Of a stretch of 64,000 nt of DNA, positions 8,374 to 16,794 are shown one piece after another. Position 1 is the first letter of the stretch. Each line of letters begins with the position of its first letter. The DNA is taken from NCBI RefSeq assembly GCF_020023995.1, contig NZ_NRRD01000016.1, positions 17,574 through 81,573 of the forward strand, given 5' to 3'. Below the pieces are notes generated by a model that saw only the letters and a list, made by a program, of their open reading frames with translations, did not search any database and had not been told where the DNA came from. A program made the position numbers and the translations under genes. This DNA comes from Rhodobacter sp. TJ_12 (GTDB lineage Bacteria; Pseudomonadota; Alphaproteobacteria; Rhodobacterales; Rhodobacteraceae).

Positions 8374-8449
8374 GGCAAAAAGATAGAGCGAACCGGTCGC
8401 GGCGCAAGGGGAAAGTGGGTTTCGCCCCGCTTGCGCGGGCCGACCCGGC

Positions 8450-8497
8450 GGGGGCGCTGCCCCCGCACCCCCGGGATATTTTTCAAAGTCGAAGGGG
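8450..8497 (+). repeat. Intergenic repeat, copy 1 (GCGCTGCCCC...CCGGGATATTT type)
   Basis: This copy reads GGGGGCGCTGCCCCCG, then CACCCCCGGGATATTT, then TTCAAAGTCGAAGGGG. The same order of blocks recurs at 46299-46365 and 49847-49917, and its 3' block recurs inverted near 54790. It sits between the TPP riboswitch promoter region and the end of the RTX/Hint gene. Confidence 0.75.
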
Positions 8498-8528
8498 AAA
8501 TCAAACTCTGCGCGCAGACCGTTTCGTC

Positions 8529-10481
8529 TTAGGCGGCAGCGTGGGCGCGCAGAAGGTGTTGCACGTCGCGTCGGCGCAGGATCACCTGCGCGGGGGGACC
8601 ATAGGCGCGTTCGACCGGGGCGAGCCCCAAAAGACCGCGGGCGAGATCGGGGCGCAGGCGCAACAAGCCCAAGCGGTCTGCGGGAGAAAGCGCGGCAAAG
8701 GCCATCGGCCCGGGCCAAAGGCTTTCGCTCCAGTGTCCTTCGGCGCAGATCAATGCATGGGCCGGCAGCAGAAGGTGATGATAGCTGACCCGTTTGCGGC
8801 TGTGCATCACGCGGGCACGCTTTGGGGCCAGCGCGGCAAGATGACCGGCACGCACCAGATGCGCGGTGCCATCGATTGGCACCAGCACCGCATGTTGGGC
8901 CGAAACGCGCAAGGGGCGCAGCTCGCCGGGGGCGGCAAAAACCTCGACCGGGCGCAATGCGGCGCGCCCGGCCAGCGCCTTCGGGCCAAGGGCGCGGGCG
9001 GCATGCCAGATCACAGGTTGCGCGCCGCTATCACGGGTCAGGACCAGATCGCCCACGCGAATGTCTTCAATCAGGCGCGGCCCTTGTGGCGTGGCGATCC
9101 GCGTGCCTGCGACAAAGCAGGGAATGCCCATGGCATGCAGACTAGAGGCCGAGTTGATCGTGGTATAGTCGACACCGGTGAGCACCAACTGCTCTCCGGA
9201 GGGAAAGGTCAAAAGCGCATTGCCCAAACCGTCATCCCTGACGTCCACATCGAAAGCGCGGACCGTGCCGCCCGCGCCAGTGCCGCCGGTCAATGCCGAT
9301 GTATCCAGCTGGTCGGTGGTCGGCCCGCTGCCCAGTCCCGTCAGGTCGAAATCGGTGACGGTGTCGATGCCGCTGTCGCCTGCGGTGGCGGCAATCGTAT
9401 CGGCGCCAGTGCCGGTGGTGATCGTGTCGCTGCCGGTGCCGCCGCGCAGGCTGTCGGCAAAATCCGACCCGGTGATGACATCATCGCCTGCGCCCCCATC
9501 AAGCGACACGCCCGCCCCCGCAAGCGCGGCGTCGAATGTGTCGTCGTGATCGGTGCCGCTGATCGATTCAATATTGTTGAACGTGCCCGTGCCGGTCGTG
9601 CCGTCAAAATCATACGTGCCAGAGGTCACGCCCGACCATGTGGCCGTCACACCCTGGGTGCTAGCGCTAAAGGCAATCGTGTCGGTGTCGGTGCCGCCAT
9701 CGATATTGTCGACGTCATCGGCGTCGTTGATCAAGAACAGATCATCGCCAGCGCCGCCTGTAAGGTTATCGGTGCCCGCGCCGCCTGACAGGGTATCGGC
9801 GCCATCATCGCCCCAGATCTGATCGTCGCCACTGCCGCCGGTCAGGCTGTCGTCGCCTGTGCCGCCATAAATCGCATCATTGCCCGTGCCGCCGTCGATG
9901 GTGTCATTGCCCGACCCGCCATCAACGGTGTCATTGCCAGCACCGGCATTGATACTGTCATTGCCGGCGCCGCCGTAAAGCGAATCTGCCAGCGTGCCGC
10001 CCAAAATGGTCTGGTCGCTGTCCGGGTCGGTGGTGGGGGTGGCAATGGTGCTATAGCTGGGCCAAGTGGCGCCATCGGAGGTATCGAGGTAATCGGTGAT
10101 CTGGAAGGTAACGCCCGGTGGCAATTCGCCATCCGCAATCAGCCCGACGCGGGAACCGCCACTGTTCCCCGTCCAGACATCCCAGACATGCACGGTAGAC
10201 CCATCGGGCAGGGTAAAGGTCGCCTGCCAGCCCACGCGCAGCACGCCGGTGTAGATCGTGCTGCCAGAGCCATCGGTAACGGTGCCGGTTTGCTGTGTGC
10301 TATCAAGGTTCGACCCGCTGGAGCCCGAAAGCGTGGTGTCGTCATCATCAAGGGTAAAGGTCAGCGCATCGGCAGCGGCGTCGAAATCCGGGCTAATGCG
10401 GAACGTGGCGCCGACGGCGGGGGCCCCGCTGACCGGCACGTAATCTGTGAAATTATAGCCCGAGAAGGTGTAGGTCGTCAC
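8529..10481 (-). CDS. RTX-repeat protein with C-terminal Hint (hedgehog/intein-like) domain
   Basis: A 650-residue acidic protein. Residues about 1-150 form a beta-rich N-terminal domain. Residues about 160-400 carry RTX nonapeptides of the GGAGNDxxx type (for example GGAGNDSINAGAGNDTV), which bind Ca2+ after secretion. A Hint_2-type domain begins at CFVAGTRIATPQGP with Cys455 and continues with IEDIRVGDLVLTRDSG. RTX proteins are normally exported by type I secretion, but no export genes are nearby. The start is a GTG at 10481 with AGGGG upstream. Hint domains can self-cleave; whether this one does is unknown. Related Hint proteins lie at 53906 and 61687. Confidence 0.88.
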   Translation of the reverse strand: MTTYTFSGYNFTDYVPVSGAPAVGATFRISPDFDAAADALTFTLDDDDTTLSGSSGSNLDSTQQTGTVTDGSGSTIYTGVLRVGWQATFTLPDGSTVHVWDVWTGNSGGSRVGLIADGELPPGVTFQITDYLDTSDGATWPSYSTIATPTTDPDSDQTILGGTLADSLYGGAGNDSINAGAGNDTVDGGSGNDTIDGGTGNDAIYGGTGDDSLTGGSGDDQIWGDDGADTLSGGAGTDNLTGGAGDDLFLINDADDVDNIDGGTDTDTIAFSASTQGVTATWSGVTSGTYDFDGTTGTGTFNNIESISGTDHDDTFDAALAGAGVSLDGGAGDDVITGSDFADSLRGGTGSDTITTGTGADTIAATAGDSGIDTVTDFDLTGLGSGPTTDQLDTSALTGGTGAGGTVRAFDVDVRDDGLGNALLTFPSGEQLVLTGVDYTTINSASSLHAMGIPCFVAGTRIATPQGPRLIEDIRVGDLVLTRDSGAQPVIWHAARALGPKALAGRAALRPVEVFAAPGELRPLRVSAQHAVLVPIDGTAHLVRAGHLAALAPKRARVMHSRKRVSYHHLLLPAHALICAEGHWSESLWPGPMAFAALSPADRLGLLRLRPDLARGLLGLAPVERAYGPPAQVILRRRDVQHLLRAHAAA

Positions 10482-10617
10482 CCAAGACCCCTGTGAAGAG
10501 TATGCGCCGCACCTCCAGGATCGGGTAAAATCCCCAAGATTTCATGAAGTTAAAAGGTTCAATCCCTTGTATTTTCAGGAAATTTGAGGGGTTTGGGGGC
10601 AGATGCGCAGGGCCGCA

Positions 10618-11769
10618 TCACCCAATAGAGGGCTGCACGGTCCCGGGATCTGCAACCAGCAAGGCGCGCCTGCGGTATTCGCTGGGCGACAGCCCGACCC
10701 CTTTCTTGAACGCTTTGCAGAAATAATTCGCGTCTTGATAGGCAAGGTCCAGCGCCACATTGACAATGGGCAGGGTAGAGCTTGTCAAAAGCTCCTTCGC
10801 CCGTTCCAGCCGGCGGTCTTTCAGATAGGCGATGAAGGTCAGGCCCATTTGCTTATGGAAGAGCCGACTAAGATAGCAGGCGCTAAGATGCACATGTTCG
10901 GCGGCATCTTCGAGCGTGATCGGCTTGTGCAGATTGCGTTCGATGTAGTTGCGCACCCCTTCAACGCGCGCTTGTGCCGAGCGGCCCTGATCTTCTTCGG
11001 GATCAAACAGCAGATCAGTGATTTCGCTGAAAAGCTCTTGAACCTTGTAGTGGTTGCGCTGGTCCAGCCGTTGCGCGGTCAGCGCCTCGATCTTGCGCGC
11101 CAACGCTTCGGGCAGCGGACGTCCGGTGCAAGCCACCAGATCGGTCAGGATTTCCGACAGATCAAGCACGCCTTGGCGCGGCGCGGTTTCGCGATGCGCG
11201 TGCAGCGCCTCGATCTGGCGGCGCACCAGCGTGAGACAGTCGCGGTAGGCATGGGCCTGCACCAGCGCGCCAAGACGTTCGCGGATTGTGTCGGCATCTT
11301 GCACCGGGGCGGGGGCGACGATGGGGTCCGGTCGCGCCGGGCAGGGGACGGGGCCCAGCCGGGCAGAGGGGACAGGGGCGCGCGGCACGTTGGGCGCGGG
11401 TGCCGCTTGCAAACAATCTTGCACCGTTTTCAGCAAGGTTTCGGTGCGCACGGGCTTGAGCAGAAATCCATCCGCGCGCTGCTGGATTGCGGCTTGCATG
11501 ATTTCAAAATGATCATAGGCGGTGATGATTAGCACTTTGGTGGGCAATTGCTTGGTGCGCAGCATCTCCAGAATCTCCAAGCCATTCGGGCGCGGAATCC
11601 GGATATCGAGCAGCATCAGGTCAATCGGGCGGCTTTCGATCAGTTGCACCGCCTCTGCGCCGTTCTTCGCTTCGCCCACCACCTTTGCGCCGGGCAGATC
11701 GCGTTCCAGAATCGTGCGCAGGGCGCGGCGTTCCAGTTCTTCGTCCTCGACGATCACAATATCGGCCAT
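10618..11769 (-). CDS. YesN-type response regulator with AraC DNA-binding domain, GRM locus regulator
   Basis: Response regulator of 383 residues paired with the PocR-histidine kinase just upstream. The receiver domain (1 to about 120) shows acidic residues EDEE at the start, phospho-acceptor Asp55 in LLDIRIPRPNG, and Lys in LLKPVR. A Pro/Ala-rich linker and a middle helical domain follow. The last about 110 residues form a two-helix-turn-helix AraC domain (ITLEDAAEHVHLSACYLSR, FHKQMGLTFIAYLKDRRLERA). ATG 11769 lies 14 bases after the kinase stop. By position it should activate the microcompartment operon in response to diol. The nearby repeats at 25715-25744 and 13230-13270 are candidate targets. 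Confidence 0.9.
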   Translation of the reverse strand: MADIVIVEDEELERRALRTILERDLPGAKVVGEAKNGAEAVQLIESRPIDLMLLDIRIPRPNGLEILEMLRTKQLPTKVLIITAYDHFEIMQAAIQQRADGFLLKPVRTETLLKTVQDCLQAAPAPNVPRAPVPSARLGPVPCPARPDPIVAPAPVQDADTIRERLGALVQAHAYRDCLTLVRRQIEALHAHRETAPRQGVLDLSEILTDLVACTGRPLPEALARKIEALTAQRLDQRNHYKVQELFSEITDLLFDPEEDQGRSAQARVEGVRNYIERNLHKPITLEDAAEHVHLSACYLSRLFHKQMGLTFIAYLKDRRLERAKELLTSSTLPIVNVALDLAYQDANYFCKAFKKGVGLSPSEYRRRALLVADPGTVQPSIG

Positions 11770-11783
11770 TGGCGCCTCCGGTC

Positions 11784-13175
11784 TTAGAAATCGCACGGAT
11801 CGAAGTCGATCGGCAGGCGCAGCCGCACCAGCGTGCCGCGACCTTGGCGGAACGGGCTCATGATCTCGACCCCGTGGCTGTCGCCGAAATACTGCTTCAT
11901 CCGGGCGTGGATGTTGTAAACGCCAATGCTTTTGCGCCCGCCGTGATCGGCCTCGCCGCGCAGCACCTCCACGCGGCGCTCCGCGCTGATGCCGGGGCCA
12001 TTGTCGAGCACGTCGATGATTACATCCGATCCGTCACGATACAGCGACACCTCGATCAAGCCGCTGCTTTCCATCGGCTCGATGGCGTAGTTGATGCAGT
12101 TTTCGACGATCGGATGCAGCACCATGAAGGGGCACAGCACCTTGTCGAATTCCTCGGGGGCATCAAGCGTGAAATCGAACCGGTCACCCAGCCGGATTTT
12201 CAGCAAATAAAGATAGTTACGGACGTGGTCCACCTCGGTGCGCAGCGGCACGAATTGCGAACCGGAGCGCTTGAGGATGTAGCGCATCATATCGGCGAAA
12301 GCATGCACGGTGGTTTCGGTTTCGGGCGCGCCTTCCACCAGCGCCAACCGTCCGATCGTGTTGAGCACATTAAAAAGGAAATGCGGGTTCACCTGATAGG
12401 ACAGCGCCTGCAATTCCGCCTCGCGCAGCAACCGCTCCAGTTCCGCGCGGCGCTGCGATTCCTCGGCCAGCCGCAGGTTCTTGGCGTAAAGCTCTTGTGT
12501 GACGCCGTTGGAATAGCTTTCCTCGACGATATGCGAGGCGATGTAGTAAAGCGAATAGGCGGCAGAGCGTAGCCGCTCATAGCTGATCTCGCCGATTTCG
12601 CTGTGCAGTTTCAGCAGGTCGTCGTCTTCGCTCCAAGAGCCCTCGGTCGGGAAGATGTTCGACAGGTCCACGAAATCGGGGCCGGAATGGCGCTTGTCGA
12701 GTTTGACCTGCCCACAGATCACCGCGCCCAGATATTCGCCGCGCATGATGATTGGGGCGGCAAAATCCACAAGCTGACAGTGGCATTTGTAGATTGCCGG
12801 TTCCCCGGTCGAAAGCGCCGTGCGCCCGCCCACCGCATCGCAGTGAAAGCACCGCTCGCGCCAGTCCGCGCGTTGGCGCACAGCTGCGCAAAAGGGCGAA
12901 AAGCCCGAGGGCTGCGTCACCGGGGCGCCATCGGGGTCCACAATCACCATCGCCACGCCGACCGCGGCCGAGAAGTTGTCTTGCACCTTTTGCAGCATTT
13001 CGGTGCTCATCAGATCGGCAAGCTTACGGCGCCGGGCTGCTTTTTCGGCGGGGCTTGCCGTGTCGGAGCGCTGCCCCGCGATCAATTCTGGAGGTGGTCG
13101 CGCCCCAGCTCTTTCATACGCCAGAACATCCTGCACCGACCCTGCAGGATGGCCGAACGGAACGCCGCTTCCCAT
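11784..13175 (-). CDS. Sensor histidine kinase with PocR ligand-binding domain
   Basis: A 463-residue soluble sensor kinase. Residues about 55-235 form a PocR domain; PocR of Salmonella senses 1,2-propanediol for pdu induction. Cysteines 96, 109, 112, 131 and 133 (FCAAV, RCFHC, KCHC) are grouped and could bind a metal. A short coiled coil leads to a LytS/YesM-type kinase core: phospho-acceptor His265 in QVNPHFLFN, an N-box around HPIVENCINYAI and DVLDNGPGIS. There are no membrane helices, so the signal is cytoplasmic. ATG 13175 has AAGGGG at spacing 6. The downstream response regulator is its partner. Confidence 0.92.
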   Translation of the reverse strand: MGSGVPFGHPAGSVQDVLAYERAGARPPPELIAGQRSDTASPAEKAARRRKLADLMSTEMLQKVQDNFSAAVGVAMVIVDPDGAPVTQPSGFSPFCAAVRQRADWRERCFHCDAVGGRTALSTGEPAIYKCHCQLVDFAAPIIMRGEYLGAVICGQVKLDKRHSGPDFVDLSNIFPTEGSWSEDDDLLKLHSEIGEISYERLRSAAYSLYYIASHIVEESYSNGVTQELYAKNLRLAEESQRRAELERLLREAELQALSYQVNPHFLFNVLNTIGRLALVEGAPETETTVHAFADMMRYILKRSGSQFVPLRTEVDHVRNYLYLLKIRLGDRFDFTLDAPEEFDKVLCPFMVLHPIVENCINYAIEPMESSGLIEVSLYRDGSDVIIDVLDNGPGISAERRVEVLRGEADHGGRKSIGVYNIHARMKQYFGDSHGVEIMSPFRQGRGTLVRLRLPIDFDPCDF

Positions 13176-13229
13176 GCCAACCCCTTCCCATTTTTGACCG
13201 ATGCCCCATCGAACACCCCTCGGCGCCAC

Positions 13230-13270
13230 GTGTCAGAGGTATGCGGCCCGACACCGCGTTTCTCTGACAC
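13230..13270. promoter_or_regulatory. 9-bp perfect inverted repeat upstream of the PocR kinase gene
   Basis: GTGTCAGAG (13230-13238) and CTCTGACAC (13262-13270) are perfect inverted copies separated by 23 bases. They lie 55 to 95 bases upstream of the kinase start, in the only sizeable gap (13176-13443) between the end of the shell operon and the two-component genes. An operator for autoregulation is the likely meaning; the binding protein is unknown. Confidence 0.4.
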
Positions 13271-13443
13271 CCCAACAGTCTTGGGACTTTGGGCGCGACC
13301 CCGGTCCGAGTCCGCATCTTCCTCCGGTCTTTAGCGCAAACACGCCCCGCAAAAACTGACCTAGCGCAAATTTTGCCCCCCTTTGGTCTCAAGATTTTAC
13401 CGATTAAACAGGTGTTTGCGGTGCATCTTTGGGCGGCGGCGGA

Positions 13444-14364
13444 TCAACCGCCGATCATGCAATTGAGCCCGGCGGCCTCGACCACGGCTTTAAGCGGCAG
13501 GATCGCATCGGGGCGTAGATCTTTGGTCGCCCCCATTGGGCTTTGGCGGCCCAGAAGCGTGTATTTGTTCTCGCCAAAGCTGTGATAGGGCAGCAGATGC
13601 ACAGTGTTCACCTTGGGCATTAGCGTTGCGAAATGGGCAATCGCAGCGATTTCGCGTTCATTGTCGTTCACGCCGGGCACCACCGGCACGCGCACCACCG
13701 GATTGGGGCTGAGCGAGGCGGCAATCAGCGCATTTTCCAAAATGATGCGGTTATCGACGCCGGTATTGGCCTGATGCACCGCCGGGTCGATGGCCTTGAT
13801 ATCCATCAGCAGGTTATCGACATGCGGGATCACATCGCGGATCACTTCGCGGGTGGTGCAGCCCGTGGTTTCCATCGCGGTATTCCAGCCTTGTTCATGG
13901 CAGGCCATCAAAAGCTGTTTGGCAAAGGCGGATTGCATCAGCGGCTCGCCGCCCGAAAGCGTCACGCCCCCGCCAGAGCGGCGATAGTGGATCGCGTCTT
14001 TGCGCAGTTCTTGCATCACTTCGGCCAGCGTCATGCGCCGCCCCGTGCGTTTAAGCGCCTCGGTCGGGCAGACCTTGGTGCATTCGCCACATTTGATGCA
14101 TTTCGACCGATCCACAAAACCGGGATTGGTCTTCGATAGCGCCTGCACCGGGCAGACGGGCAGGCATTGCCCGCAGCCGATGCAGGCCGAGGCGCGGAAG
14201 AAGAGTTCCGGTTCCGGCGCCTGCGATTCGGGGTTGGAACACCAGCGGCAGCGCAGCGGGCACCCTTTCAAAAACACGATTGTGCGCACCCCAGGCCCGT
14301 CATGGATCGAATAGCGCTGAATATCGAAGACGGTGCCTTCGGCGGTGGTGTCAATGACGGACAT
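13444..14364 (-). CDS. Glycyl radical enzyme activase (radical SAM), diol dehydratase-activating
   Basis: Radical SAM enzyme that abstracts hydrogen from the glycine of the partner dehydratase at 22424. In 306 residues it has the SAM cluster motif Cys35-x3-Cys39-x2-Cys42 (GCPLRCRWC). An inserted ferredoxin-like domain holds two more 4Fe-4S motifs, Cys61-64-67-71 and Cys89-92-95-99. This two-cluster insert is typical of activases for glycerol/diol dehydratase and choline lyase, and absent from pyruvate formate-lyase activase. GGGVTLSGGEP is the SAM-binding stretch. AAGGA supports ATG 14364. It is the last gene of the long shell operon. Confidence 0.95.
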   Translation of the reverse strand: MSVIDTTAEGTVFDIQRYSIHDGPGVRTIVFLKGCPLRCRWCSNPESQAPEPELFFRASACIGCGQCLPVCPVQALSKTNPGFVDRSKCIKCGECTKVCPTEALKRTGRRMTLAEVMQELRKDAIHYRRSGGGVTLSGGEPLMQSAFAKQLLMACHEQGWNTAMETTGCTTREVIRDVIPHVDNLLMDIKAIDPAVHQANTGVDNRIILENALIAASLSPNPVVRVPVVPGVNDNEREIAAIAHFATLMPKVNTVHLLPYHSFGENKYTLLGRQSPMGATKDLRPDAILPLKAVVEAAGLNCMIGG

Positions 14365-14405
14365 GGGGGACTTCCTTATTTAGGGCTGAGCCTGTGGGGG
14401 AGGGC

Positions 14406-14708
14406 TCAGAAAGCGGGGCCACTGGCCTCTTCGATGGCGGCCATCGCCGCGCGCACGGCCGAGGTTTCGCCCAAAACGGCCAAGGTGGTGGTGGTTTGCG
14501 GGCAGGTGCCGAACAGTTCCACCGTCATCACATTGGCCGATTTCGAGGCGATATCGGCGAAGTAGAACAGATCGGGGACAGAGGCCTGCACCAGCCCCAT
14601 CGCAGAAACCGGGTTTTCGTCTACCCATTTGCGCACATGCGGCGCGACGCGGCGCGCAAGCATGTCGAACAGGTTGTCTTGCGGTGCGTTGATGATGCGA
14701 ATTTGCAT
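14406..14708 (-). CDS. Microcompartment shell protein, permuted BMC-H (PduU/EutS-like)
   Basis: A 100-residue shell protein. After an N-terminal segment (RIINAPQDNLFDML) comparable to the start of PduU/EutS, the BMC core follows with VSAMGLVQASVPD, ADIASKSANV and LGETSAVRAAMAAI. The order agrees with a circularly permuted BMC-H fold. Such hexamers are minor facet components with a small beta-barrel cap. ATG 14708 has GAGGA at spacing 8; the frame runs open upstream into the aldehyde dehydrogenase gene but no start there is credible. It sits between the aldehyde dehydrogenase and activase genes. The permuted assignment is by eye. Confidence 0.78.
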   Translation of the reverse strand: MQIRIINAPQDNLFDMLARRVAPHVRKWVDENPVSAMGLVQASVPDLFYFADIASKSANVMTVELFGTCPQTTTTLAVLGETSAVRAAMAAIEEASGPAF

Positions 14709-14731
14709 GGCTTTGTCCTCGATCTTGGGTC

Positions 14732-16321
14732 TCAGCGCACGTTCAGCGCTTCGACCATCACGCATTTGCGGCGACGCGCGAAAGAGCGCGGCGAGGTCAG
14801 TCCCTCGCCCGTCGGGCCGGCGATGGTGAAGGTGGTGTATCCTTCGCCGCCCACGCCGATCCCGGCGTAAGAGGGGCCGTTTTTCACAAAGATCGTCGTC
14901 TGGATCAGCTTCGCCATCTTCGTCAGTTTGCGCACATTGGTCGAATGCATGATCGCGGTGTGGCGGTTGCCGTGTTCCAGATCGACGGCCAGATCAATCG
15001 CCTCATCGACATTAGGCACCCGCACCACCGGCAAGATCGGCATCATCAGCTCTTCTTGCACGAAGGGGTGGTCTTTCTTGGCTTCCAAAAGGATCAACCG
15101 TACCTCGGGGGCCGCCTTGATCCCCACCTGTTGCAGCAGCCACGCCGCAGACTTGCCCACGCAATCGGTTTGCGGTCCGCCTTTTTCGGTCAGCACCCGC
15201 GCTTCAAGATTTTTGAGAACCTCCGGCTCTGTTACCAGATAGGCGCCATTGCGCTGCATTTCAGAGATCAGGAAATCGGCGGCTTGATCGACGACGATCA
15301 CCTCTTTTTCCGCGATACAGGGCATGTTGTTGTCGAAACTTGCCCCATTCACGATGTCTTGCGCGGCTTTCGGAATATCGGCGGTTTCATCGACCACCAC
15401 GGGCGGGTTGCCCGCACCGGCGCCAATGGCTTTCTTGCCGGTCGACATCACCGTGCGCACGATACCGGGGCCGCCGGTGGCCACAAGCATGCGCACCTTG
15501 GGATGTGCCATCATCGCATTGGTGTTCTCGATCGAGGGGGCCTGCACCGTCACAACAAGGTTCGCGGGCGCGCCAAGCGCCGCCAGTTTGCGGTTGATCA
15601 GCTTGATCGCCAGAAGCGACACGCCTTTGGCGCGCGGGTGGGGGCTGAACACCGCCGCATTGCCCGCTGCCAGCATGCCGATGGAATTGCAGATCACCGT
15701 TTCGGTGGGGTTGGTGGTGGGGGTGATCGCGCCGATCACGCCAAAGGGCGACAGTTCCACCAGTGTCAGCCCATCGTCGCCGCTTTGCGCCTCGGTGGTC
15801 AGATCTTCGACGCCCGGGGTTTTTTCGGCGGCCAAGCGGTTCTTAATGATCTTATGGCCCAGATTGCCCATGCCGGTTTGCTCGACCGTCAGGCGCGAAA
15901 TTCGCTCAAGGATCTCTTGGTCGGTGAAGGCCGCGCGAATGCCTTCGACGAAGCGTTTGCGGTCGGCCATCGTGCAAAAGAGATATTGTTTTTGCGCCTC
16001 GGCAGCGGCCTCGATGGCGGCATCCATCGTGGCAAAAACCCCGTCGCCCAGTTCAACCGCCTCGGCATCCGAAATCGACAGACATCCCGCCGTGCCTTTG
16101 CAATCGCTGGCTTTGCAGCAGGAACAATTGCGTGCCGCTAGGGCGCGGGGCAGGATGCCGCCAATGATATCATCCGTCGGATCGGCAGGCTTCGTGGGGG
16201 CCCATCCGCAGCCTTCGGTGGCGGGTTTGAAATCCGGTGCGGACGTAGGCGCGGTCGCGGGGGTCGCGATGTAACCGCTCAGCACGCGGGCGACGGCATT
16301 TTCAATATCTATATCTTTCAT
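14732..16321 (-). CDS. CoA-acylating aldehyde dehydrogenase (PduP-like) with Cys-rich N-terminal insert
   Basis: Oxidises propanal to propionyl-CoA with NAD+ inside the shell. In 529 residues it has a candidate encapsulation helix at residues 3-19 (DIDIENAVARVLSGYIA) followed by a Pro/Ala linker. A cysteine cluster CSCC-x4-C-x5-C spans residues 66-80. The catalytic domain follows, with nucleophile Cys335 in NNMPCIAEKE. Ordinary PduP/EutE proteins are about 460 aa, so the extra length is the N-terminal region. The cysteine cluster could bind a metal or Fe-S centre; I do not know a proven role. ATG 16321 overlaps the previous stop (ATGA), which decides the start. Confidence 0.92.
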   Translation of the reverse strand: MKDIDIENAVARVLSGYIATPATAPTSAPDFKPATEGCGWAPTKPADPTDDIIGGILPRALAARNCSCCKASDCKGTAGCLSISDAEAVELGDGVFATMDAAIEAAAEAQKQYLFCTMADRKRFVEGIRAAFTDQEILERISRLTVEQTGMGNLGHKIIKNRLAAEKTPGVEDLTTEAQSGDDGLTLVELSPFGVIGAITPTTNPTETVICNSIGMLAAGNAAVFSPHPRAKGVSLLAIKLINRKLAALGAPANLVVTVQAPSIENTNAMMAHPKVRMLVATGGPGIVRTVMSTGKKAIGAGAGNPPVVVDETADIPKAAQDIVNGASFDNNMPCIAEKEVIVVDQAADFLISEMQRNGAYLVTEPEVLKNLEARVLTEKGGPQTDCVGKSAAWLLQQVGIKAAPEVRLILLEAKKDHPFVQEELMMPILPVVRVPNVDEAIDLAVDLEHGNRHTAIMHSTNVRKLTKMAKLIQTTIFVKNGPSYAGIGVGGEGYTTFTIAGPTGEGLTSPRSFARRRKCVMVEALNVR

Positions 16322-16791
16322 TTCACTTGTCCTTTCGTCAGGGCCGCGCCCCAATGTCCTGCAATCGCTGACTGGGCGATCTGCATGTCCTGTGCGACGC
16401 CGCCGCCGCTGATCCCGATGGCGCCAAGCACGGCGGCGCCCGCCCAGATCGGCAGGCCGCCGCCAAACAGCACGGTGCCGGTTTCGGCGGCGCCCAAACC
16501 CTCAAGCATCGCGCCCGTTTGCGCTTGGCGGCCCAATTCATCGGTTCCCATCCTGTAGCGTGCGGCGGTGCGCGCCTTGGCGGGGGCGAGCGTGATCGAG
16601 GCAGGCAGCGCGCCATCCATGCGGTGGAACAAAAGCGGCTCGCCTGCCGGATCGCACAGCGCGATGCAGACCGGCAGCGCGATCCGGCGGGCCTCAAGCT
16701 CGGCTAAGGCGGCGATGCGCGTGGCCTCTGCCAGCGTCAGCGGGCGGCGGGCGGCAAGCTCGGTGGCCAAGATCGTATCGAGTGTGGACAT
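16318..16791 (-). CDS. PduO C-terminal-like / GlcG-HbpS family protein
   Basis: A 157-residue protein of the GlcG/HbpS family (DUF336), equal to the C-terminal domain of PduO. The family pattern is visible: LTLAEATRIAALAELEA, VCIALCDPAGEPLLFHRMDGA, then KARTAARY and a glycine-rich LGAIGISGGG segment. Members of this family bind haem or cobalamin-related ligands. Here no adenosyltransferase domain (PduO-N) is present, which fits a B12-independent pathway. GGAGGG precedes ATG 16791, and its stop overlaps the aldehyde dehydrogenase start. The role in glycyl-radical microcompartments is not established. Confidence 0.85.
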   Translation of the reverse strand: MSTLDTILATELAARRPLTLAEATRIAALAELEARRIALPVCIALCDPAGEPLLFHRMDGALPASITLAPAKARTAARYRMGTDELGRQAQTGAMLEGLGAAETGTVLFGGGLPIWAGAAVLGAIGISGGGVAQDMQIAQSAIAGHWGAALTKGQVK

Positions 16792-16794
16792 CGC

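Noticed and set aside
9400..10010. CRISPR-like or satellite array
   Set aside because: The periodic GC-rich repeats are in frame and encode RTX nonapeptides (GGxGxDxxx). They vary in the way coding repeats do and there are no spacers.
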